Shown piece by piece: positions 10,020 through 21,075 of a stretch of DNA of 64,000 nt (the first letter of the stretch is position 1; every line of letters begins with the position of its first letter). Position numbers and translations under genes: made by a program. Below the pieces are notes generated by a model. That model was not told the origin of the DNA and did not search any database. It saw nothing but the letters and a program-made list of their open reading frames with translations. The stretch comes from Eonycteris spelaea (taxonomy: Eukaryota; Chordata; Mammalia; Chiroptera; Pteropodidae), in contig PUFA01000084.1 of NCBI GenBank assembly GCA_003508835.1, positions 682,001 through 746,000 of the forward strand. The letters run 5' to 3'.

Positions 10020-10245
10020 GAACTTCAGAGTCTAGATCAAATGCCATCTCCCTAGACAGAACAGCTCCCTGATCAGCTGCCTCTCTCGCTTTCCTAAATC
10101 TTTATCATATTTTCTATGACATTCCTGCATTCACCACATATTTTCTATGACATTCCTGCATTTACCATCTAAGCCAGATAAGAGCTTAGATATTAAGTAG
10201 TTCCAGACACATAACAAGCACTCGAATAATAATTGTTGAATAAAC
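10020..10245 (+). mobile_element. L2 3'-region fragment with 31-bp tandem duplication
   Basis: Pyrimidine-rich L2 3' sequence ending 'agcactcgaataataattgttgaataaa'. A 31-bp unit starting CATATTTTC is duplicated in tandem at 10106-10136 and 10137-10167, with one mismatch. Confidence 0.6.
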
Positions 10246-10249
10246 AGCT

Positions 10250-10350
10250 GCCCTTACTGCACAGGTACTAAGTTTGTCTAACTGACTGTTGCATTCCTAG
10301 CACAGAGCACAATGCCTGCTCATAGTAGACCTTCATTTGTTGAATGAATA
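10250..10350 (+). mobile_element. L2 3'-end fragment
   Basis: 'gcattcctagcacagagcacaatgcctg' and 'catttgttgaatgaataaatgaa' are the L2 3' terminus. It lies directly upstream (in window order) of the NDUFB4 transcript end. Confidence 0.65.
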
Positions 10351-10477
10351 AATGAACACACATCTGTTTCTTTATTAAAATGTATACATTCACAAAGTAG
10401 GGATTCTACAATGTCTAGCAAATGTTTATGGAATTAAGGTAACATTAAGAAAGAAAAACTATTTAATGATTAATAGG

Positions 10478-10483
10478 TTTATT
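10478..10483 (-). promoter_or_regulatory. NDUFB4: NDUFB4 poly(A) signal
   Basis: Plus-strand TTTATT, which is AATAAA on the gene strand, 31 bases past the stop codon. It predicts a very short 3' UTR with cleavage near 10455-10465. Confidence 0.75.
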
Positions 10484-10514
10484 TAAACATAATACACAGT
10501 CATCATTGCCAGAC

Positions 10515-10577
10515 TTAATATGAGATGTTAAATGTTCGATCCAATTTTCCTTCCCGAATAAGTTTTTCTTTCCTATC
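10515..10577 (-). CDS. NDUFB4: NDUFB4 coding exon 3
   Basis: Encodes [20 protein letters not shown] and stop TAA (10515-10517). The preceding acceptor on the gene strand is a pyrimidine tract ending CTGTTCAG at 10578 onward. Confidence 0.96.
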   Translation of the reverse strand, partial: DRKEKLIREGKLDRTFNISY

Positions 10578-13500
10578 CTGAACAGAAAGAGAGGGGGAAA
10601 AAAATTAAAAACAATGCATTCTGGCACAATCCTCTTAAAAATAGAAATGAGATGCTCCAAACCTAATTCTAATCCCCTACCATCTAAAGCAGTATGAGTG
10701 AGGAAGCAGTAGTCTGAATAAAAGAACAATAAGGAAACATTGCTGTTGTAAAACATCTCACCCACATTTCAGTAAGCAGAATTGTATTACACCACTAAAA
10801 AGTATACATCGAAAGCAAAGTGCAAATACCTCTAGTAAGTGTGGCCTATCTTTTTATTAAGTGATAATTTATCAGATAATCAAAATATATACACTCTAAC
10901 AGGAGAGTGGATTGTCTGGTTTAAAGCAGAGCTGGATAGGTGGGCCCCAGTCTAGATGGCAACATGAGGTCTAGGGGCTGGGGCTGGGTTTCTAGTACCA
11001 GAATGGCATAGTACAGCAGTCCCCAACCTTTTTGGCACAAGGGAACGGTGTACCTATGAGAATCTAATGCCTGATGATCTGAGGTGGAGCTGAGGCAGTG
11101 ATGCTAGCGCTGGGAGCAGCTGCAAGTACAGATGAAGTTCACTTGCGTGCCTACCCACTGCTCACCTCCTGCTGTGAGGCCCGGTTCCTAACAGGCCATG
11201 GACCAGTACTGGGTTGGGGAACCCTGGTCTAGTGTCAAAGATAAGCTTGTTTTCTCTGTAATCACATATCCAGGCCTCTGATGGCAGTGATTCCCAGCAC
11301 ACGCTGCTTTTGCTTTTTTGTTGTTAAGGCATTAATAAGTTTTAACATTAATTTGCGAAATATGGCCAATATAACTAGAATTCATGCAAATAGGGAACAC
11401 ACCAAATGATTTATGTATGGTAATACTTAACCAAATAAACATCTCTTTTTAAAACAAATGAACTAAGAACACTAAATATAAAAATTTGCAAATATTTAAA
11501 GGTTTATCAGCATAAGTTTAACTTGTGTATATCTTCTAATGAGAAAAAAATTAAAAATATTTAAAAGTAATTATTCTCTTGCTTAATATTCACAGTATAA
11601 TTTCCTTACATTATCTAAAATACACTAGGAAAACTCTTTGAGCTAAATCACATCCAAGAAATAAATTTATTACTTTAAATTCTAGAGCACTTATTAAATT
11701 TGAAAGACCCACAGACTACAGTAATTTTTAACAGTGTTTTTCTATAAGAGCGCAAATGCTAAAGAAATAAAACCAAATATATAATTCAAACTATGTTTTC
11801 TCTCCTGCTGGAAAGGAATAAAGATAAGAGAGGACGTGAAGGAATAGGAAATGGGGCACTGGTGGCAATCATTAAGAGAAAGAGCTGTAGCCGGCACAGG
11901 GGGAACTTATCACACAAAATCTAAACCTCAGGTCCTAATACTTACTCTGTCAGTTTTGAAAACATAATACCAGAAGAAAAGGGGCCCCAATCCAAAAACA
12001 GCTCCTAAGAGTGAGGTCTTGGGAGTGGGTCTGAAATTGGGATAGATGTTTGCAGATCTTGCATGGGTCCAACGAGCCAAGGCAGGATCTTCCTAAAATA
12101 TGAAAAGAAAAAGTTATAAGAACTTAAGCAAGGCCACACTGAGAAACAATCTTAACAGGACTTTCAGGGATACACTTAAGAGATACCTTTTTCTCCCCTT
12201 TATTACAGTTAAGGGGATACTCTGAATGTTCCTAAATAGCTTCAGCGAAGATCTTTCATTTATAGTACTTGTTGAATATTCTCCAATGATCCTGGTTCAA
12301 ATACTTCAGAAATCCCCAAATAATTTTACAAAATTATTCACTGCAATTAACTGATAGATAAAAAAGAAATGCAATGAGCTTTAAAACTTTAATGCTAAGC
12401 CAGAAAGAGAACATTCAAGGTCCTGACCAACACCAAGAAATCATGATTGGTAGGACTAAAATAATTAAACTGGATCTCCCAGAGCAACATTTTAAACCAA
12501 ACTGCAGCAACAGTAAAGAAGGTGAAGACACAAGACATATAAGTTCAAAGGGATGTTTAAGCCCAATACATCTACTCTTGTATCTATCCCTTCTATTAAC
12601 ATATTTGAATGACTCTCTCATGAATTTTCAATCTGCCAGTCACCTCTCACCTCTCTACCCTTTGATATCTGACATACCTGCCTTCCAGAAACAATTTCAT
12701 TTCATAAAAATATCAATAGCCCTATGACCATAGTTTATTGAGCCTGGTACTATTAGGAGAGGTTCCAAAACACATGCCATGGGAGATAGTCCTTTGACAC
12801 CACTCCACATCCAAAGGACTACCAGCAGCATCTGACATAGTGAACACACTGTGAAATCATTTCTTCATTCGGTTTCCAAGGCACACACTGACTTGGTTTT
12901 CCTCCTAACTTTCCGGCCATTCCCTCTTAGTCTCTTTTGCTCTCTTCTTCCTGACTCTCCAATCTCTTAATATTAGACCTCAGATTTTGCTGGTCTTGCC
13001 TATCACATTCACTCCCTTGATGATCTTCCAGTCACATTGCTTTAAATATCCATCTATATGCTGATGACTCCCAAAATTATACTTCTAGCCCTAGACCTCT
13101 ACCCTGAACTCTAGACATAATATCCAGCTGCCTGTTCAACACTGACATGTTGCCTAATAGGCATGTCAAATGTGATGTATCCCACACTGATTTCCCAATA
13201 TTCCACTCTACCTCCATCCCGGCTCCTCTCATTCTTCTCTATCTTGGTAAAAAGCAAGTTCATTCATCCGACCACTTAGATCAAGAACTGTGGAGTCATC
13301 CTCACCCCTTTCTCTTACACCTCACGTCCAATCTGCAGTGGCCTACAGGGCCTGGTATAATCTAGTCCCAGGTTCCTTTCTGACCTCATCTCTTCCTATT
13401 CTGCCCTCACTCACCTCATTACCCACAATGGTCTCTTTACTGTTTCTGTAATTAACCAGGCATGTTCCTGTCTAAGCACCTTTACACTTGCTGTCCCCTC

Positions 13501-15484
13501 TGCCTAAAATGCTACTTTTTCAGCTCCCTCACCTCACTTATCTCAGACCTCTACTCAAAAGTCACCTTCGACGCAAGGCCTTTCCTGGGCCTATCTCCAA
13601 TTTGCAACTGCTCTTCCTTCCTACTACAAACACACAGTCCTAATCTTCTTCCTTGTTTTATTTTTCTTCTTATCACCTATCACTATCTAACATGCTAAAT
13701 GATTTAATTTTTTAACTTATTACTTGTCTCCCCCACTAGAAGGAAAGCTCTATAAGGACAAGGGTCTTTACCTATTTTGTTCTCCACTGTTACCACAACA
13801 TCTAAAACATAAGTCCTGGCCCTTGAGTACTTCTTTATTCACTGAACCAATCATTCTTAAAGATTAGGCAAGTAATTCCCATGTATTGATCAACATATGA
13901 TTAAGTGTGAGGCACTCATTTAATGAACAGAACAACCAATAAGTCACCTATCACTACGTCTGTTTTACATGACAAAATTGAAACTGCCCTGGGGTCACAG
14001 AACTAGATAAAAGAAAATCTGGAGCTTAAACTTCAACTCTGACTCAAGGCCTTATTCTTAACTACATCATACTATGTGGCACATCAAACCCAATCATGTG
14101 AATATGTATATAATGCCTTTCTCCGTATCATCTTCCCAAATAAATAAGGTTCTAGCTGAAGATAATACAGCCATAAGCAATGATGTGGGTTAGACAGATC
14201 AAGGTTTAAATCCTGCTATTACTTGCTAAGAGTATCACTCTATGACCTACCTGTCCTTCCCATGTTGTCTTCTCATTTGTAAAATGGAGACAGTGATATA
14301 GCTTAACTCTGAATGGTTGTGATGATGGTTTGTGTAATATTCAGAAAGGGTTTGGATAGTGCCTGGGACATTGTAAATTTCCTTCAATCCTCACAACCTC
14401 CAAAAATTCCTACAGAACACCAATGCAACTGTTGGGAAAAGTCTGTTGTTTTTTAGTTTGTTTGATACAGTTAAACATCCTTTGTATAGAAAATTATCGA
14501 AAAGCATGTTTGTTATATAATGTCAGTTTGCTGAGCATATATTATGTTATTATGTGCTAGGAATGATACACAGACTATTTCATTTAACCTAACAATGATT
14601 CTATAAAAAAAAGTACTACCATTCTCATATGTAAGATCAGAAAACTAAGATTCGGAAGGGTTAGGCAAATTGCCCAAGGTCATATAGTTCGCCTGCGCGT
14701 AGTGCCTTGTGTCTGACTCCAAAACCCAAAGTTGAACAAGCTGCAGGATCTTTGGGTCTTTAAACATGTAAACTGAACAATCACTAAATTCCCATCAGGA
14801 GAAAGCAGCATTGCTATGAACTGTAAATAGGAAAGAGGAAAACGGCCTTTTAAAAAACACACACACACATTTTCGAACAATGTACTGGCATTGTACTTGG
14901 CCGATCACGTGCCTTATCTCATTTAATCCTCGTAACAGCCTCACAAAAACGGTTAAGTACTATATTATTCCCATTTTTCAGATAGGAAAACTGAGAGAAA
15001 GCTGCAGAATTGAATAACTTTCTAAAGATCACCCAGGCGGGAAGTGATTAAGCCAAGACTCGAACTCAACCATGTGTGAGTCTAGAATCCATTCTCTTGA
15101 CCATCAAACTCTCTGCCCAAGGTCAAAGGGCTAGTAAGTAGACCTGCTCTCTGGGGCTGGAAAAGGACCAATGTCTAATATATTGATCGGGAATGGTGGC
15201 CGCCCCGCTACTAGGTCCCCTTGGCCGGTGGGGGCTGCGAGCCCTTGAAGGACCGCTCGAGCTCTGGCCCTCGACTCCCCCCGCCCCGGCCGACCCCCAC
15301 TCACAATGAGCTCTCGGCGGCTAGGGTTGTTGTACTGAAGCAGGTACTCTCTTTTCAGCCGAGATCTTATGGCCAACCGCTCGGCTTGCGCCTTCCGGGT
15401 TTCCGGGGATATGTCGTACTCAGCTGGGTCAAGGGTAGAGGGCAAGGTGGCCAGGCGCGACGGCTCGTACTTGGGGAACGACAT
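10515..15484 (-). CDS. NDUFB4: NDUFB4, complex I subunit B15 (three exons, intact)
   Basis: Accessory subunit of the membrane arm of mitochondrial NADH:ubiquinone oxidoreductase, in the inner membrane. Coding exons on the minus strand: 15484-15305 (60 codons), 12092-11946 (49 codons) and 10577-10515 (20 codons plus TAA), 129 codons in all, the human length. The protein starts MSFPKYEPS. It contains [19 protein letters not shown] in exon 1, and [14 protein letters not shown] followed by one hydrophobic helix at about residues 88-106 ([16 protein letters not shown]) in exon 2. It ends [10 protein letters not shown]. Donors are GTGAGT and GTAAGT; acceptors are TTTTAG and TTCAG; both introns are phase 0. 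No stop or frameshift. Intron 1 (12093-15304) holds an L2 and three MIRs; intron 2 (10578-11945) holds a hAT element. The presence of introns rules out a processed copy. Convergent with HGD. Confidence 0.97.
11017..11226. mobile_element. Non-autonomous hAT-type DNA transposon in NDUFB4 intron 2
   Basis: The left end CAGTCCCCAACCTTTTTGGC and right end GGGTTGGGGAACCCTG are inverted termini. The interior keeps 'gagaatctaatgcctgatgatctg' and 'ctcacctcctgctgtgaggcc', a familiar mammalian element. It is a strongly internally deleted copy and non-coding. Confidence 0.75.
11946..12092 (-). CDS. NDUFB4: NDUFB4 coding exon 2
   Basis: Forty-nine codons, starting EDPALARW and ending FKTDR. It contains the proline-rich YPNFRPTPK motif and the single transmembrane helix. 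It is flanked by TTTTAG (acceptor) and GTAAGT (donor) on the gene strand. Confidence 0.97.
12870..13860 (+). mobile_element. L2 LINE, about 1 kb of ORF2 end and 3' region, in NDUFB4 intron 1
   Basis: Long L2 match: 'ttttcctcctaactttccggcc', 'catctatatgctgatgactccc', 'actgtggagtcatcctcacc', 'ggcatgttcctgtctaagcacctttacacttgctg' and 'ccccactagaaggaaagctc'. Internally deleted and with no open frame. Antisense to NDUFB4. Confidence 0.85.
14175..14385 (+). mobile_element. MIR SINE (NDUFB4 intron 1)
   Basis: 'ggtttaaatcctgctattact', 'cttctcatttgtaaaatggaga' and 'tttggatagtgcctgggaca' follow the MIR order. Confidence 0.75.
14520..14720 (-). mobile_element. MIR SINE (NDUFB4 intron 1)
   Basis: Reverse-strand MIR: 'tttcatttaacctaacaatgattc', 'agatcagaaaactaagattcgg' and 'attgcccaaggtcatata'. 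Confidence 0.8.
14885..15115 (-). mobile_element. MIR SINE (NDUFB4 intron 1, close to exon 1)
   Basis: Reverse-strand MIR: 'tctcatttaatcctcgtaacagcc', 'tttttcagataggaaaactgagag', 'agatcacccaggcgggaagtg'. It ends about 190 bp from exon 1. Confidence 0.85.
15305..15484 (-). CDS. NDUFB4: NDUFB4 coding exon 1
   Basis: Sixty codons from ATG (15482-15484) to ATT (15305-15307), then donor GTGAGT at 15299-15304. The peptide starts MSFPKYEPS and ends NPSRRELI, as expected for the matrix-side N-terminal part. Reading frames on the opposite strand here are by-products of GC-rich sequence. Confidence 0.97.
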
Positions 15485-15505
15485 CTTGGGCGCCTAAGGC
15501 ATATC

Positions 15506-15517
15506 TGCGCCTGCGCG
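15506..15517 (-). promoter_or_regulatory. NRF1-like site 1
   Basis: TGCGCCTGCGCG, 11 of 12 matches to the NRF1 consensus YGCGCAYGCGCR, 22 bp upstream of the ATG. Probably at or near the transcription start. Confidence 0.6.
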
Positions 15518-15560
15518 GCCCCGGGACCAACCCTCACTGGGCTGACCTTTAGCCTGGAAG

Positions 15561-15572
15561 TGCGCTTGCGCG
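15561..15572 (-). promoter_or_regulatory. NRF1-like site 2
   Basis: TGCGCTTGCGCG, 11 of 12 matches to the NRF1 consensus, about 77 bp upstream of the ATG. Confidence 0.55.
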
Positions 15573-15663
15573 TTAGCTGGAGGCTGGCGATGGGGTTTTT
15601 AGCAAGCAGTTCCGCTTCCTCTCTCCCCATCCTCCTCACCAACCTGGCCCGTTGATAGCGACC

Positions 15664-15675
15664 TGCGCGTGCGCA
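15664..15675 (-). promoter_or_regulatory. NRF1 site 3, full consensus
   Basis: On the gene strand TGCGCACGCGCA, a perfect match to YGCGCAYGCGCR, 180 bp upstream of the ATG. NRF1 is the best-known activator of nuclear genes for respiratory-chain subunits. Confidence 0.75.
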
Positions 15676-15849
15676 GTTATTTTCTCGCATTCCGGATTTC
15701 AGTGCACGACTTTTGCCGCCGCCCCACTCCCCGAAGCTATTGTTTATCGTTTCTTTCTAGTAGCTTTCTCTACTCATGTAACAGAGCTTATCCTGTGAAG
15801 CTGAGCTGTGTAGGGTGGGACTAGGAGAGGCGGGAAATGAGACTGGTTG

Positions 15850-16025
15850 TGGAGACCTGTTTCAATGTGTGTCCATCCAACCTGTGTGATCTTGGAGAAG
15901 TCACTTAACGTCTCTGAGTTTCCTTGTCCATATTCTGGAGATAATGACCCCTATTCTGTCCACGTAGCACAATTGTGAGGATTAAATAAGATAGTGAATA
16001 AATGCCAAGGTGCTTTGCAAAACTG
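15850..16025 (+). mobile_element. MIR SINE
   Basis: 'tgtgtgatcttggagaagtcacttaacgtctctgag' and 'gtgaggattaaataagatagtg' follow MIR. It lies just beyond the NDUFB4 promoter. Confidence 0.8.
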
Positions 16026-16029
16026 AATT

Positions 16030-16640
16030 CCCTAGCCAAGAAAAAGAACAAGCTTTTCTGTCTTACTACATTAGAGCCACATAAGTAAAAGCCTATTTTT
16101 CATGGGCATGAAATAATGTTTAATAGGAGAGTGATGTTGGAAGTGTTGCCTGCCTGACTATAGTAGGTCAGGGGGAAAAAAAGTGAGGTAATGAATAAAG
16201 CTCATGAAGAACCATGATCTTAATTAAAATACTACAACCTCTTACCTAAAATCTTTAGCACTCTTCAGATGCTAAGAATGAAAAACATTCTTAGTGATAT
16301 GAAAACATGCATAGGGGCATTGTGTCTTACTGTGAAAGATAATTTAGGAAGAAAAGGACGATAACCTGAAATGAAACCTCCATCCCTACTGTCTTCTCCC
16401 TTCTCCAGTATAACCGAGGGAAAAGAATAACTTCAAGTTGCATGTCAGAGTCTGTGGGTGCCAATCATACACTCAGGGGAAAACATGTAAACAATATTTT
16501 CATAACGTGAAGGAAAGCCAGATCAAAAGAGAGCTTTAGCTTGGATGAACCATCTGGGGACATGTAGGTATTTTGGAAAACGGTTGCTTGGCAGAGAAGG
16601 TACCTAGAAAGTGTTGACGCTTGAAGTGATGAGAAACAGC
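16030..16640. other. Intergenic, nothing recognised
   Basis: No exon or named repeat. Confidence 0.45.
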
Positions 16641-16649
16641 ACTGCTGTC

Positions 16650-16800
16650 AAATTTATTCAACATTTTGATACTGTTTTAAAATATTTTTTATGCACCCAC
16701 TGCGTGAAGCATACTGCACTAGTCAGTTGATCTAGACTCAGTGGGGAAAATACAAAAGAAATGAAGGATGTCATGATTGTCTTTGAGAAGCTGACAACCA
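16650..16800. repeat. Ancient mammalian repeat fragment
   Basis: 'tttatgcacccactgcgtgaagcatactgcactag ... ggaaaatacaaaagaaatgaa' is of the same type as 781-1180. Confidence 0.4.
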
Positions 16801-17209
16801 GGCAGTACAGAAAGAATAGATTGAATATGCTAATATTTGCATAGCAGTTTAATGTTCAAATGAATATAGAGCAAAATGGGCTCATGAGAACACAGGTTTA
16901 GAGAATGTAAAAAAAAGAAACTTGAGACAAATTACTCACACTCAATTTTAAAGGAACAACGACAACAAAAAATGGAAGTTCTATTTTTTCAAGGACGTTT
17001 TAAAATATTAAAAAAATAAAATGAAATGAAAAGCAAGAGAAACTTGTAAATTCTAAAAATTCTGAAGACTACATCGATAAAGTTTCAAACACCTTTTGCC
17101 TATAGATTAGACACTGATCTCGGAAGAAGGGCATGTAAAAGGGATAAAAAAAAAAAGTACAGTGGGTACAAGTAGGCTGACAAAGTTAAAAAGGACTTTT
17201 TAAGGTTAA
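16801..17209. other. Intergenic, AT-rich, nothing recognised
   Basis: No gene signal seen. Confidence 0.45.
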
Positions 17210-17218
17210 GAGAGAGAC

Positions 17219-17251
<33 letters not shown>

Positions 17252-17275
17252 GACAGAGACAGACAGAGACAGAGA
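17210..17275 (+). repeat. (GA)n / (CAGA)n microsatellite
   Basis: A run of AGAGAG followed by ACAG/ACAGAG units. Imperfect, about 66 bp. Confidence 0.95.
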
Positions 17276-18849
17276 TAGGAAATATAAACATCATTTTGCT
17301 TTAAGTTAAGGTGGTTATTACCACAGTTACTTGATTATCATAAGGCTCCCTTAAGATGAGTGTTAAAAATATGGCGGCCTATGGTCCGTTCTGTTCTTAA
17401 AGATTCAGAATTGGGCTAGCTGGGAAACCCAGGAATCTGTATGTTTTTATAGCTTCCTTTGGGAGTCTTACAAAATTGCGTGTTTGGAAAATAGAGATGA
17501 GTGCAAAAAGTCTTCTTTCCTTCTTCCTTTTCCCCGAAGGCCCTCTTAAAGTGAGTCTATGTAATACGAGACCTAAATTCCAGAATGAAGGAAAAAAGAC
17601 TTGATTAGGATTTTATATTAAAATAATGCTACCAAAAATTTATGAAAACGAATTTATCTTACACTTAACACAGTTTAGATTACAATTACAACTGTGTGCT
17701 AATTATTATAAACCAAGTGTTAATTTGTGGGGACTTAATTTAATACAGCTCATTATCCCTCACTTTGCATTAGATTTTTGCAGTAGGGTCATATTTGTAA
17801 GAGTGTTAGTGAACTTTACCCAATTTTCACAAGGCCCTCTCTTAACCTTTTGAAACTAAATGACTTCCTTTTTAAGCATTGATGAAATTATTATTCTTAA
17901 TTGATTTTCTCTTTTTTCATTTGTTACCTGGTTTGACTCAGTGAGATTACTGGTGACTTTGCATGTGGATCTTGCAGTTCACCAAACTTACTTTAATTGA
18001 TTTCATATTTTTTGCAAAATTTGCAATCGATTTCTGTTTTATTTGAGAGCTGCATGTTTCCACATGAATGATCAAGACTTTGATGGGGTTATGTATAGGC
18101 ACTAGGATTCACAGATGAAACAATTTAAGTCAGGAGCAATTTCACAAGTGGTATTACATCAATGAATATTTCATGTTTTGAAGACTTTTCTCTAAGAAAT
18201 GTCCTAATAGAATTAATCAGAGTTTACTGAGACATGGATTACAAAGACTAAGTATATGTACCTGCATTTGGCTAGAAGAGATGGATGAAATGGTGAATTG
18301 GAGAAGGAGAGAAATGCAAATCAGCAGTGGTCAAGCCATGTGTGTGGGGCAAGGTTTCAGGGAACAAAAGATGGACAGATGAATACAGAAATTCTAAGAA
18401 GCAGATAAGTTCCAGCTTGTGACAATATGAAGAGCATTCCTTCTCTTAATTGGGTAAGATCATAGGTATATTTGTGAATAAACTCCCAACTTGAGGTTGA
18501 GAAAATCTAAATTACCAAAATTGGTATAAGCCCTTTATCGGGTTGAGAAAATTCCCTTATGTTCCTCACTAAAAGTTTTTTTAATCGTGAATAAGTGATA
18601 GTTAATCAAATGCTATTAAAAGATGGAAACCTTGGTAAATCATTCTGATGTGGAGTCATTTTGCATTCTGAAACTAAGTCTATTTCATGGCCATGATATG
18701 TTTTTAATGGACTGATGAATTAGATTTATTAGCATTTTATTTAAAATGTTATAACTTAGTTCATAGATGAATTGGCTCTATAATTTGCTTTTTCTTATTT
18801 GTTCTTGTATAGTTTGGATAATATATTTACATGAGATGAATAGGATAGA
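17276..18849. other. Intergenic, AT-rich, nothing recognised
   Basis: About 1.6 kb of AT-rich sequence, with no exon or repeat family I can name. Confidence 0.4.
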
Positions 18850-18929
18850 TTTTTTCTTTTTTTCTTTTTTCTTTTTCTTTTCTTTCTTCTTTTCTTTCTT
18901 TTCTTTTTTTTTTTTTTTTTTTTTTTTTT
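18850..18929 (+). repeat. (TTTC)n tract ending in T26
   Basis: Pyrimidine-only sequence with C at irregular intervals, ending in 26 consecutive T (18904-18929). No element body is recognised on either side. Confidence 0.95.
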
Positions 18930-18979
18930 AACTCTCCAAAACAGTCTGTAGAAGACAGAGACTATATTCTTTGAAAGCT

Positions 18980-19970
18980 TCATAATACTGTCCGGTCTTC
19001 CATCTATTTTCGGGGAGACTTTTGGCTATCAATTCAGTTTCTCTAATAGTTGTTGGCTTGTTCAGGTTTCCTTTTCTTCTGTAATCAATTTTAGTAATTT
19101 ACATTTTCTCAAATATTTTTTTTTAAACTTATTGCTGCAGAGTTTCTAATCTCATGATTTTTTTCAATCTCCACTGTCTTTATAATGATGACCTTCTTTT
19201 TTTCTAATATTATCTATCTGTTGTTTCATTTTTGCTTCATCTATTCTGCTAGAGGTTTATCTTTTCAGGAAACATTTAAATTTTATTAATCATCTCTTAC
19301 TCTATTTTTTTAGATTGCTCTAATCTTCTTTTTAGCTTCTTATGCAGAATGGTTATCTTGTTCATTTTTGCTTTTTTAAAAAAATTTTTTATGCATCTAA
19401 TTCTGTTCATTTCATTTTAGCTACATCATCTCCACAAGTTTTTATTAGTATTTTCATTGTCATGTAGTTCTGAGTAGTTCATACTTTCATTGTTTTTTTC
19501 TTAACTCATGCGTTATTAAGAAACGCATTTTCACTTTCTGAGAGATTTTTCTTTTAACTATCTTTTTATTGTTAATTTCTAATTTAATTACATTATTGTC
19601 AGAGTACTTGGTATAATACTAGTTCGTTGAAATTCACTGAAACTTTCTTTGTGACTTCATATGTGGTCAGTTGTTTTTTTTAACAAACCATTTTTTGGAA
19701 ATTTAACATGCATATAGAAAAATGCACAAATCATACATATGCTTTTTAATGATTATTATAAAGGAACACAGCTTTGAATTATATATAGTCATTTTATAAT
19801 AGTTTCATGTTGAATAGTTTCATGTGAGCTGAAAAAGAACATATATCCTATGGTCATTCAGTGCAAGGTTAGATCAAGGTCGTTAACTATGTGGTTTAGA
19901 TCTCTCATATATTTATTCATCTCTGTCTACTTAATCTATTTTCAATATAGAGATGTATTATAATTTCCCA
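18980..19970 (-). mobile_element. Old L1 fragment (ORF2 region)
   Basis: Reads as the reverse complement of ancient L1: 'tctgctagaggtttatc', 'aaattttattaatcatctctt', 'ttcttaactcatgcgttattaag', 'tatgtggtcagttg'. Highly diverged, no frame; it may consist of more than one piece. Confidence 0.6.
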
Positions 19971-20539
19971 AGTGCCCTTATGGTTTGTTAATTTCTCCTT
20001 GAGCAATATAGAATATACAGTGTGAATTGAAGGTAATATGGGAACATTTTAATGTCCATGCATTTGTGAATTGTTATCATACAGACACAGCAACTCATAC
20101 ATAATGGTTTTCTTACTCCATCCATTTAGTGTGTTATACAAACCAACCAGGCAAAAAAAAGATTTCTGCTTAAAATATACAGTACACTTTGAAACACATC
20201 TGTCATGTAGACATATCCAAAAGCTTATGAATATTACATTCTGCATGCCTCTTCTTCAGTTTTTTCATCCTAGTCTTAGCACAGATCTGTTCTTATTACT
20301 AAAGTCACTTACATAAGCATATATTTGTACTCTAAAGGAACAGTAAGTTCCCTACAAGTATAAGGTGACATTTTCTTGCAAATTGTCAGTTTAATATAAA
20401 ATTAATCCTCTTAGCTGAGGCTTTGTCATGCTTTCTTCCTTAGGATAAAGTACTGCCCTATCATCATCTTTTACTCAGGGAAAGCAATCCCTCCTAGTTG
20501 GTTTTCTTACATTTATTCACACTTGCCACACTCCCATTT
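19971..20539. other. Intergenic, nothing recognised
   Basis: No supported feature. Confidence 0.4.
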
Positions 20540-20926
20540 CTTTTCCGTACAGCAGTCAGAGTGACATTTTTAAGAATACATTATCCTAGCACCCTTAATT
20601 AAACCCATACATGACGTAAAGACCAGCCTCTTCAGCTATCTTGGCTACTTGTTCACCATCACTATCTGTGCTCCAGCTACACAGGCCTCTCTTCCGCTTC
20701 TTTCTTCTACAGGGCCTTTACACTTACTCTTCACTCTGCCATAAACATGACACACTATACTCCTATTCATCTTCCAAAACTCATTCAGTTCTATTTGCCC
20801 TTAACTAACCGACAAGGTCAAAACCGCTATGAGCTATCATAGCATTGTAGACCTTTCCTTCATAAGAATAATTACAATCATACTTTTACATTTTTTATTA
20901 TTTAGTTAATCCCTACTTCCCTCCCC

Positions 20927-20960
<34 letters not shown>

Positions 20961-21075
20961 CGCTACCTGAATGCAGACTCTTTGAAGATCAGGACCACAT
21001 CAGGCTTGGCTCACCATGCATCTCAACATTAACACAGTGCTGGGCACATTATTGCAGGGGTGAATGAATAAATGA
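20540..21075 (+). mobile_element. L2 LINE fragment
   Basis: L2 3' region: 'cagcagtcagagtgacattttt', 'ctctgtgctccagctacacagg' type, 'cagggcctttacacttactc', 'cagactctttgaag' and 'cagtgctgggcacatt ... gaatgaataaatga'. A CA repeat has grown inside it. Confidence 0.8.
20930..20958 (+). repeat. (CA)14 microsatellite
   Basis: Perfect CA dinucleotide run inside the L2 copy; likely polymorphic. Confidence 0.97.

Larger units (their letters stand above)
15180..15720. promoter_or_regulatory. NDUFB4: CpG-island promoter of NDUFB4
   Basis: The only strongly CpG-rich block in the window, covering the start of intron 1, exon 1 and about 235 bp upstream of the ATG. No TATA box is seen. It holds three NRF1-type palindromes (15506, 15561, 15664) and ETS cores (CTTCCGG near 15391; GCTTCCT at 15614-15620). 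The start context on the gene strand is CCAAGATGTCG, with A at -3. This is the usual promoter type of a housekeeping oxidative-phosphorylation gene. Divergent transcription toward the right is possible but unproven. Confidence 0.85.

Noticed and set aside
15131..15310. Extension of the NDUFB4 frame past the exon 1 donor
   Set aside because: The splice donor GTGAGT at 15299-15304 ends the exon. The continuation is intronic, and exon 2 matches the known protein.
15221..15655. 144-codon plus-strand frame over the NDUFB4 promoter
   Set aside because: It lies antisense to exon 1 in a CpG island, where stop codons are rare. It has no domain and no family resemblance.
17210..17275. Regular short repeats considered as a CRISPR-like array
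   Set aside because: A simple (GA)/(CAGA) microsatellite without spacers. The genome is mammalian, and no cas genes are present.
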